From NCBI RefSeq assembly GCF_000005505.3, contig NC_016132.3, forward strand, positions 45,770,914 to 45,834,913: a DNA stretch of 64,000 bases, written 5' to 3'. The stretch is from Brachypodium distachyon (Eukaryota > Streptophyta > Magnoliopsida > Poales > Poaceae). How positions within the stretch are numbered: position 1 is the first letter of the stretch; each line of letters opens with the position of its first letter. Below are positions 49,038 through 57,457 of the stretch, in pieces. The notes under the pieces are model-generated. The model had not been told where the DNA came from, did not search any database, and saw only the letters and a list, made by a program, of their open reading frames with translations. The translations under genes and the position numbers were made by a program.

Positions 49038-49476
49038 CATGCACAACTGCCCCGCCGGCATGCATAACTGCCTCGCCGCGAGGCCGCGCAGATCCAGCGT
49101 GTTTGCCACCTGGAGGCCGTAGTTGTTGCCCAGGCGGACGGCGCGTCCGTGTCCACGCCGACGCCGACGAAGCAGAACTGGGGGTCGACGAGGAAGTCCG
49201 CCAGGGCCTAGGGGATGTTGTCGGCGTGGAGAAGCTGGAACACGAGGCAGGTGTCCTGGACGCAGAGCTGGAGGAGCGCCGGGTTGCGTGCGCTGCTGTA
49301 GCTGGGGCGCCACTCCAGTCGAGCCCGACGAAGACGTCGTGTTGGCAGAGGCGGAACGTTGAGCGGACCTCCTCGAACCAGGCCGCGGCGTCATCGCCGG
49401 AGGAGGTGACGGTGGAAGTGATCACCAACCCATCCTCGAGTGGCGAGGCAACATCGATGACACGCGTGGCGGCCAT
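49038..49476 (-). pseudogene. Dead Werner-type exonuclease copy
   Basis: The frame opens MAATRVIDVASPLEDG and matches copy B until motif I, where one base is lost: GLDVEW becomes GLDWSGA. In the shifted frame the HADNIP segment is followed by a TAG where copy B has CAG (Gln). The sequence then follows copy B to LRGLAARQLCMP and stops matching, so the last third of the domain, including motif III, is missing. There is no possible active product. A solo LTR sits 31 bp upstream of the start codon. Confidence 0.88.
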
Positions 49477-49507
49477 ATCTGGCAGCGCTCGGGCTAGGTG
49501 CTTCTTC

Positions 49508-50492
49508 TGTGAAATCATAGGTGATGTGTAACATTGGCAAGTGTTTTAGATGAAACATTGATGTGGATATTTTGGATAATATGGATATTTATGTGATGAC
49601 ATGTATCTTGTTTGGACTTAGTGCTTTACTAGTGGTGTGCCGATCCATTAGTTTCTTATGTGAAAACATGGCGTGAGTTGTGTGGAACTTACCCTGAGTC
49701 AAGTCGTGGACTTGTGCTCGTACTGGTTATTTGTGTGTTCGCTTTCAGGTGTTGCCGGAGCTAGAGGAACGTGGTCGATGACGGGATCGAGGGACGAAGC
49801 TTGGGAGAAGCTGAGGTCGAGGATCAAGGTCATGCGGGACGTTCGTGCGAAGAAACAATGGAAGTGAAGGCTACGATGATCCGGGAGGGCACCGGTTTGT
49901 CGTACGTTGTTTATACCGGATATGTACGGTATTGGAGATATTCGATACGTGATGGTCGAGTTTTGAAGACATCACAAGAAGAGTTGATGGCACGGAGTGA
50001 CATCGACGTGAAGATATGTAGGTCCAGCCGTGGCTGAATGAGAGCTGTTTAAAGATTAAACAGTAGCGTCATCAAGATGGCGTCGGATGGAAAAGTGGTC
50101 TACATGAAAGTTGTGTGCGTCGTCGAGACGAACAACTTTGCTGCAGGTTTATCACGAGATCAAGAGAAGATTGCGATTAATTCATTTTTCTTGTTATTCC
50201 TCGAAATCGATTATAGATTAATTCTCGTAACTTTCTGTCAGCTGTTACTGATTTGATCATATCTTTTGATTGGTAAGTCCAATTGAGCTGATTCTTGTTG
50301 CGTTGGTTAGATAATTTCAATAGCTTTCTTTTGCATACTCATACGTATTTTTTGGTTCATCCAATCAAAAGTTACGGCTGTTTTACTATCACGGACAGAA
50401 AGGTGATTTAGGGTTTGATCTTTCGGGAAAAGTTTTAATTTGCTTCCGCGCAATCATTCATCCCCCCTCTGATTGCCTATCTTGATCTCACA
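49508..50492. mobile_element. Solo LTR upstream of the dead exonuclease
   Basis: Starts TGTGAAATC and ends GATCTCACA, so the termini TGTGA/TCACA are inverted. TCTTC flanks both sides (49503-49507 and 50493-50497), a perfect 5-bp target duplication. Comparison with the flank of copy B shows the empty site. The 3' part contains TTCATCCCCCCTCTGATTGC, a pattern I associate with Copia LTR ends. No internal genes remain. Confidence 0.85.
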
Positions 50493-50581
50493 TCTTCCGA
50501 TCTCTCCCGTGCGCAAACGACAAGGATAAAGAGGGTTTGCAATTTGCAGAAAGGTCAAAGAAAGGAAAGATGAAAAGGCAG

Positions 50582-50904
50582 ATTGAGCGTTACAGAGAAG
50601 TCGAAAACCACGGCGGAGGCATGGGGATCCTGAGTGTGGTGGAGGCCTGGAGGGGAGGTGTTAAATACAACGTCATCCGGTCCAAATTATAACAGTATTT
50701 TGATCAATTTAATAATAGTATATGAAGCTGGTAGTTTTCAAAAGTATTTGTTTATGATTATAAATTTAAATTATAAATGAAATGTTATGGGAGTAACTTT
50801 AGTAAAGAAAATAAAATTGAGCGTTACCGAGAAGTCGAAAACCACGGCGGAGACATGGGGAGAGTGGGGTTGTGCGAGGGGAGGTGTTAAATACAACGTC
50901 ATCC
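50582..50904. repeat. Direct duplication of a 90-100 bp flank segment
   Basis: GATTGAGCGTTACAGAGAAG ... GTTAAATACAACGTCATCC at 50582-50677 recurs at 50816-50904 as ATTGAGCGTTACCGAGAAG ... GTTAAATACAACGTCATCC. A third relative lies upstream of exonuclease copy B (47497-47556). The units belong to the duplicated exonuclease flank. Confidence 0.75.
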
Positions 50905-51370
50905 AGTTCGAAATGTAAAGGTTTTTTTCATACGTGACGGGCAAGACCCTACGTAATGCTAGTTTACAATGTAGGTCATTATTTCTCCTAAAAAAGAGAA
51001 ATCAACTCCTAATTAAAAGGGGTTGCAATAAAAATATATTAAATACAACATTGTAAAGGGCCTTTTTGTTTCAAAGTAGTTATACAATATATGAATTTTG
51101 ATGGAACCTAAGTCCTTAGGAAATTTCTTTGACAAAGCTGGTTTGGTTTCTAAGATTGAAATACATTTTCTTTTCTACAGGCTACTTTGCATGTAATTTC
51201 GAATGAACATTTTATTGAGTTCATTTCTAAAAAAAATCTTCTTCTCCGTATGACAATTGTGACAAAATCTCCGATGATGCCCTCTATCAACTTTTTTTTA
51301 CGAAGTCTATCAACTTTTTTTTACGAAAGCGGCAGCACAAGTTCATTAATTAAGAGTTGGAATATACAAA
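50905..51370. other. AT-rich spacer, nothing recognised
   Basis: No coding frame of note. CTATCAACTTTTTTTTACGA is tandemly repeated near 51285-51327. Confidence 0.4.
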
Positions 51371-53234
51371 CACTACTAAAAAATGTTTATCAGTAACTGT
51401 CGAAAATGACTATCAGTAACGGGTGGAACGCCCTTACTAACTTCATGCCAGTGATGTGAGGTACATCAGTGACGGGCGGTTGGCCCGTTGGTGATGGTCT
51501 GCACATCAGTGGTGGGCACTGTAGCGACCGACACTGATGTCATTTTTGACATTTAAAAAAAAAGCGGACCACAGCCCGCATGCGATGAATCAAAAAATCA
51601 CACACCCGCAATTTAATCAAACCAATTGATTAATTGATCCACGTCGCATACAACAAATCACAAAAAAAATCACGCCGGGGCTGCAAGGGCTGGCCCCCGC
51701 GGCGGCAGTAGGAAGAGGGAGGGAGCCCGGGTCCGCGGGATCCGGCGGCGACGACGTCGGTCACGATGGCGAAGTCCATCTGTGAGAGAAAGAGACGGTG
51801 AGAGAGAGGTTGAGAGAGAGAATGAGAGATGGAGATGGAGAGACTGAGAGAGAGACGGTTACCTCGGTGGCGATGGGGGCCGGGGCGGCCGGATCCGCAG
51901 GCGGCGGGGGCCAGGGCGGCCGGATCCTGGGGAGGCGAAGCCGGGCAGGCTTCGGCCAGTGCACCATGGTCCATGGCAGCACCGGGGTTGAGGGAGGCCG
52001 CAGGGGCTAGCGGAGGGTGAGCATGGGAGGGACGGGAGAGAGAATCGGGGAGAGAGGGAGAGTGTTCGGGAGGGAGAGAGAGAATCGGCCAGGGAGGAGG
52101 GAGGGAGAGGTGTTCGATCGGGAGGGAGAGATGAGGAGGAGGCGGCAACGGGAGGGAGAGATGTGTGGGGATTAGGGTTAGGGGGAGATTTTATAGGCTA
52201 AAAATTGGGTTGGGCCTAGATTGGGTTGGCCGGGCCTAGAAATAGCGAGTGCCGGGCTTAAATGTTAAACCCGTCACTGATGATGCTAGACATGATTTTT
52301 TTTGTATTTTTTATATTCCGTATAATACATAGTATTTTCCATAACTAAATTGGTCAATAAATTATCGATATGGTCTACATCTCTGAAAAATTGATAGTTT
52401 TCATTTTGAACAGTTTCACAAAATACCTTATTTTTTGCATTTGGAAAATGAGAAATAATTTGACATAACCAAATATTTGTAAATCTCTTTGACAATGTTG
52501 TTTGTCATCGCAAGATGCATCTATGTGCAAAAAATGGATACTATCATCAACTATGGCATGGAAATGAACAAATTTTGGTCATTTGGCTTAAAAACTAAAG
52601 TTCAACTATTGGAAAATGACAAGATTGTACTACATAGGTAATTTTTCAAATGTTACCACCTGATATTATTGTTCCACTATGTTAAGCAAATAAAAATAAG
52701 AATTTAGCCAAAAAAAACACATTTTTCTAATTTTTTATGAATTAGTTATAATTTTTTCAATCTTCAAACGTCTTCGGGGTATATCAGTGGCGGGCACATA
52801 TGTAAGGCCCGCTACTGATGTTTATTTCGGTGAATTTTGCAAGTTTTCGCAGTGGACCATTAGTAACGGGCATTTCCCGCCCGTCACTGATGAGAGATCA
52901 TCAGTGACGGGCGTACCGCGCCCTTCACTGATGAGTTGTCATCAGTGACGATTTTTGTGCGTCCGTCACTGATGAGGGGTCATCAGTGACGGGCATACCG
53001 CGCCCGCCACTGATGAGTTGTCATCAGTGACGATTTTTATGTGCCCGTCACTGATGGGGGTCATCAGTAACGGACGCAGTGGTCATCTGGCCCGTCACTG
53101 ATGACACTCAGTGACGGTCGGGAAAATCCCGTCACTGATGACTCGTCAGTTATGTTGTGTTTGCACTCATCAGTGACGGTCGGGAAAGTCCCGTCACTGA
53201 TGACTCGTCAGTTATGTTGTGTTTTGTAGCAGTG
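51371..53234. mobile_element. Non-autonomous CACTA transposon
   Basis: Begins CACTACTAAAAAATG and ends TTTTGTAGCAGTG, with AAA on both sides as the 3-bp duplication. Many sub-terminal copies of ATCAGTGACGGGC in both orientations, dense at 52785-53215, are the presumed transposase-binding sites. The transposase gene is absent. The interior (51650-52200) is GC-rich and looks acquired. Confidence 0.9.
52189..52195 (-). promoter_or_regulatory. TATA-like box in the CACTA interior
   Basis: TATAAAA on the minus strand, followed by a C/T-rich leader-like stretch (CTCCCCCTAACCCTAATCC) and then a Pro/Ser/Leu-rich frame (52148 down to 51630, 172 codons, low complexity). This is the layout of a captured promoter and first exon. 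No product is recognised. Confidence 0.4.
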
Positions 53235-53371
53235 AAAGAGAAGCAAGAAGGGAAAAACACAACAGCACCGAGCTACGGGTTACAACTGGAGGAAAGGAAA
53301 GTTGTTCGTTCAGATTTATTTGTGTACCATATTTATTTGCGTTTCTATTCCTTCATATTACATGTCAATTT

Positions 53372-53537
53372 CTACAGTTTTACGGCCTTGGACTCTTGCG
53401 GATCAAAAATGCCCAAAATCTCGTAAAGTACCTCCCAGGTAAAGGAATCACCATACAGAAATCTATCAATAAAACAGAAAGCAGCAAGAAAAAAAGCAAC
53501 AGTTATTAGCATCTCTCCAGATAGATGCCCACCAAAA
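53372..53537 (-). pseudogene. C-terminal part of a small hydrophobic frame split by the MULE
   Basis: The minus-strand frame reads GGHLSGEML, a hydrophobic run (ITVAFFLAAFCFI) and then WEVLYEILGIFDPQESK before TAG at 53372. AATAAATA signals follow. The left part is at 54521-54582. I do not recognise the protein; it could be a last exon or a small membrane protein. Confidence 0.35.
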
Positions 53538-54511
53538 GAGAGAATAGCCACAATACCATTGGTCAAAACTAAGAGTTCCAAAATAACACTGAAAAAACCA
53601 AATTTGCCAAAATACCATTACAACTTTGGTTTTTCCTTGCCAAAATAACACTATGCACTAACTGAGACTAACACCGATGCAAGAAAACACCAGAGAGAAC
53701 ATGCAGCAGAGTGACGGCCGAATAGAAGAGGAGAGGTCGAGCTGGACGGGCAGGCGGCGAGCTAGTCGGGACGAGGAGCTTGGCAGAGGGCGTTGCGGCG
53801 CAGGTCTTCTCACCCAGCGTCGGGGAGCCTGGGCACTGGGCAGCGACGGGCTTGTGCGCGCTGGAGGACGCCCCGCGTCGATGTCTGATGTGGCCGCGAC
53901 GGGCAAGGAGCGACAGAAGGCGCCCGCATCGGCATCGGGCGTGCTCGCGACGGGCAGGGACCGGCGGGCATGGCTGCGATGGATTTGTAGGCGGCGGAGT
54001 ACGGCGACGCCCACATCAGCGTCGGGCGTGCTCGCAATGGGCAGGGAGAAGCGGGCATGGCTGCAACGGACTCATGGGTGGCGGAGGGGCGTCGGGTGTG
54101 GCCGCGATTGGCAAGGAGCGGCGGAGTGCGAAGGGCTCTCGCGTGGCCGCTTGGATGAGCAACCGCCGGAGGAAAAATTCGTCAGTGAGGCGGAGGAGAG
54201 GAGCGAGGAATTCAGGTGGAAGATATGGTGGCCGGGGTGCCGGCGATGCGGTGGCCGGCACGCCGCCATGGTTGGTCGGGACGAGGAGAAAGGGATGGGG
54301 CTGGGAAGATCGGTCCGGGCTAGGTGATGAGGGCAATTTTGTCATTATAAAGAATTGACAAAGAATATCTAGTTTGGCTAACGGTGAAATCTCACGGCAA
54401 TGGTAATTTGGCATGGATAGCCTTAACGGCAGTGCTATTTTGGCAACTTCAGTTTTTTCAATGGTATTTTGGACTCTTGATTTTAACTAGTGGTATTTTG
54501 GCTATTTTCTC
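53538..54511. mobile_element. Pack-MULE-like element
   Basis: The ends GAGAGAATAGCCACAATACC and its inverse GGTATTTTGGCTATTTTCTC open imperfect TIRs of about 80-90 bp. A perfect 9-bp duplication CCACCAAAA lies at 53529-53537 and 54512-54520, as in Mutator-like elements. The interior (53720-54330) is GC-rich and coding-like on both strands, with an internally repeated segment (GCGTCGGGCGTGCTCGC type), while the TIRs are AT-rich. No transposase. The origin of the interior is not recognised. Confidence 0.88.
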
Positions 54512-54520
54512 CCACCAAAA

Positions 54521-54582
54521 TGATCCAGCAAGGTGGCACAGCAAAATTTATTCATATATACCACCACAAGCACAACTACCAT
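54521..54582 (-). pseudogene. N-terminal part of the frame split by the MULE
   Basis: ATG at 54580-54582 begins MVVVLVVVYMNKFCCATLLD on the minus strand and enters the MULE target site in phase with the part at 53372-53537. With the target copy counted once, the frame is 75 codons. Confidence 0.3.
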
Positions 54583-55744
54583 GCATCAGTTGAATGGATG
54601 AGGATCAGATCACCAGACACAAATATCAGAACCCAAGCAACATCATCTCTTCTCCTGTGCCACCTCGAGTTCTCCATGGAGACAAGTCACAGGCACACAG
54701 TAGCAGCAGCCCAAACCAAGCTGCTGGTCAAAAGTTATAGTCAAAAGTGACCGGTCTATAGCGCAAGGCTGCGAGCAGCTCACGCAGCACACGACAACCA
54801 TCGCCTCTGCCCGCACACCCAGCCAAAGCAGCTTTGTCACAACTCACAAGCGCTTGCCCTTGCTGTCAGCCCCAGAAGAAACCACTGTGATTTCTTGCCC
54901 AACACACCAACACAGAGCTAATGACAGCTGTGAAACACAGACAAGCGCCGGGTCAATCACTACTGTTCACCCCAGGTCACAGGCCAAGTTCAGCAGCCGG
55001 GTGGGAGCAGCGACTAGCTCTGGACAACAGCGCTAGAGAGACGGAGGAGCAGGCTTTGAAAAAAAGAGGGGGCAAGACGGGTCAAGTTGTTATTCCAGTC
55101 CAAATTTGTCCTCCAATGTTACTTTCTGAGCAACAGTAGAAGTAGGAGTAGAACCACCACAACTCTGAGAGAAGAAAGAAGCAAACTAGCGAAGCTAGAG
55201 CAAAACGAAAGACCAGCAGAAGTAGCTCCAGCAAGGTACTGATCATATCAGAAAGGGGATCAGGACAGAGCAGGGGAGAAGCCGGGATGGGTTGGAAGGA
55301 GCGCTCCCCCTGTAGTAGAGTAGTCATTGTTTTGACATCATTGAGTACTTTCTACCAGAGTAGTATGCATATCAGTCTATTCTTATCAGCTAGGCATTTG
55401 AGTTTGGATTCTCGAGATGGGAGTACTACACTAGGGCAAGCCAGCGCATAGTCATGTTCTTGGTCAGTTTATCACTCAGTCAGATGAATGTGATAAGGGA
55501 TAACTAAGAACTTCAACTCAGAAGAATAACAGATATTATTGAATGATGTGGTCAACCGGGAGTATGGTTTTCACAGATATGAATAGAGAAAATTAAGATG
55601 AAAATTTGCCAATGGTACAAATGAACATAGACTGATCAAACATTCCTAGAATAAAAGCTCGCCACTTATACTTTGTGATATCTAATCACCCTAATCAGGT
55701 CGTATGGCAAAGTTTTCTCAATCACTATAAACTCTGTGGTTTTA
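54583..55744. other. Spacer with one hydrophobic frame
   Basis: On the minus strand 55082-55327 encodes 81 residues with one strongly hydrophobic stretch (LLELLLLVFRFALASLVCFF). It has no recognised family and may be chance or an upstream exon of the frame interrupted by the MULE. Nothing else is supported. Confidence 0.35.
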
Positions 55745-55805
55745 CTCCCTCCGTTACATATTATTGTGTACTAAATCCGTGCCAATTAATATGAAACCGA
55801 GGGAG
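55745..55805. mobile_element. Short Stowaway MITE
   Basis: CTCCCTCCGTTACATATTA at the left and TTAATATGAAACCGAGGGAG at the right, with TA at the left and TGTA at the right. Only 61 bp, an internal-deletion form. Confidence 0.7.
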
Positions 55806-56355
55806 TGTAATACGGAGTACAAAGGAATCATCCTGCTAGTGTGTAGGTGGGTACCAAATATCTGACAATGTATTCCAGACCAACCACAGAGTTCATTACA
55901 GGATATCAGATGAATAAACGAAAAATTAGTTATTGCACAATGTGGTGTAGGTGGTACCAAATATCAAATTATAATGTCAAATGCTACTCATATTGAAATT
56001 GCACACAACTGGGTTAACTGAACTGCAAACTTCAGTATCATAATAGCAACGAGCTAATGGAAATTTGCAACATCCAATCGGTGATAACTGAAAGCATGAC
56101 TGACATTAAGCACATTAACAAAATATCTGATAGTCCACTAAAACCGCACAGTTGTGCTGAAAAATTAAGTCTCGATTGGCATAAAGGCTTAATGCTCGCC
56201 GAATCGTAGCCACAATTTTTCCCCTGCTCTGAAGCTAGATATGATAAACTAGTTCTAATCAATCATCAGCACCAATTTCTGATTCTTCCAACACAGTTAA
56301 ACTACTAAATAGACTTGCCAAATGTTACGAGACCGAGAACTAAATAGCTAGAGAA
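55806..56355. other. Spacer and probable 3' UTR of exonuclease copy C
   Basis: AT-rich; GTGTAGGTGG..TACCAAATATC occurs twice (55840 and 55945). No gene is supported. Confidence 0.4.
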
Positions 56356-57009
56356 TTAACCCATTGGAGGATAGTCGCCGGTGAGCAGCTTCCGGCCGAT
56401 CTCGAAGGAGACGAATGCGTCGATGCAGGCGTACTTGATCTGCTCGTGGGAGAGGCAGTAGGCGTCCCACGGGCCCATCCTCACCCTCTGCGGCTTCTGA
56501 AGGTTGGCTCCCATGACGGTCCGCGCGATGGCCTGCAGCCCGGCCTGGCGGAGCTCAGGCATGTGAAACCCGTCCGCCGCGAGCTCGCGCAGGTCCTTCG
56601 CGTTGGCCACGTTGAGCTCGTGGTCATCGCTCAGGCGCTCGACGTCGTCCTGCACGCCGACGCCGACGAAGCGGACGTTGAGGTCCGCGAGGAACTCCGA
56701 CAGGGCCGGGGGGACGAAGTCGGCGTGGAGGAGCTGGAAGATGAGGCAGCGGTGCCCGACGCAGAGCTGCAGGAGCGCGACGGGGTTCTGCGAGCTGCAG
56801 CGGCTGGGGCGCCACTCGACGTCGAGCCCGACGACGAGGTCTCCGAGGAAGGAGCGGATCTCACGGAGCCAGCCCTCCACGGCCACGCCGGAGGACGTGA
56901 CGGTGGTGATGATCACGTTCTCTTCGAATGTCACGTCGGTGACGTACGTATCGGTGGCCATTGGGAGGGGATCGATCCCTTGGGTCTCGGCGGCGCCCGC
57001 AGACGACAA
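56356..57009 (-). CDS. Werner-type 3'-5' exonuclease, copy C
   Basis: An intronless gene of 217 residues from the first ATG. A second in-frame ATG at 56961 (residue 17, MATDTYVTDV) aligns better with the start of copy B and may be the true start. Motif I is GLDVEW (Asp63, Glu65), motif II VGVGVQDDVERL (Asp122), motif III YACID (Tyr193, Asp197), so the active site is complete. The shared N-terminal TVTSSG element and the KPQRVRM..WDAY..S.EQI stretch tie it to copy B. It is probably a DNA or RNA 3'-5' exonuclease; partners and location are unknown. Confidence 0.85.
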   Translation of the reverse strand: MSSAGAAETQGIDPLPMATDTYVTDVTFEENVIITTVTSSGVAVEGWLREIRSFLGDLVVGLDVEWRPSRCSSQNPVALLQLCVGHRCLIFQLLHADFVPPALSEFLADLNVRFVGVGVQDDVERLSDDHELNVANAKDLRELAADGFHMPELRQAGLQAIARTVMGANLQKPQRVRMGPWDAYCLSHEQIKYACIDAFVSFEIGRKLLTGDYPPMG

Positions 57010-57457
57010 GGGTCAAACGAGGGTTGGAAGGCTGAAGGCAACGAAGCCGAAACTCTTTCCTTTTTCTTTTTTGAGAACCTGAAGAAGGCAAAGCAGGGGA
57101 CGATTCGCGAGAGGATATTGCGTCTCTTTTCGTCTTATTTCTATCATGCCCGTTGGATTTTCGAAAATAATGCCCGTTGGATTAAAATCGAAGACTAATC
57201 ATCACTCTCACGTCTCCAAACACGTCCACTGGCCTGTAACTAGAAAACAAGCAACCTTTCAATACCAAAACTGTTTTAGAAAAAAAAATTGAAAGGAAAC
57301 TCCAATAACATCTTCAACGTAGCGTTTGAGTTTTTCCAAAAACAAAAAAGGTACAGTGCTGCACGCACTTTTTCAATTTTTCTTTTCGAGGTGAAAGAAA
57401 CAAGTCTTAATTTACATCACATTCTGGGGATCTTTCTCCGTGAAAGATTCACAGTAA
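57010..57457. other. Upstream flank of exonuclease copy C
   Basis: Probably contains the promoter of copy C; no clear TATA box seen. No other gene is supported. Confidence 0.4.

Noticed and set aside
51371..53234. The ATCAGTGACGGGC repeats as a CRISPR array
   Set aside because: Spacing is irregular, orientation alternates, and they are sub-terminal repeats of a CACTA transposon in a plant genome.
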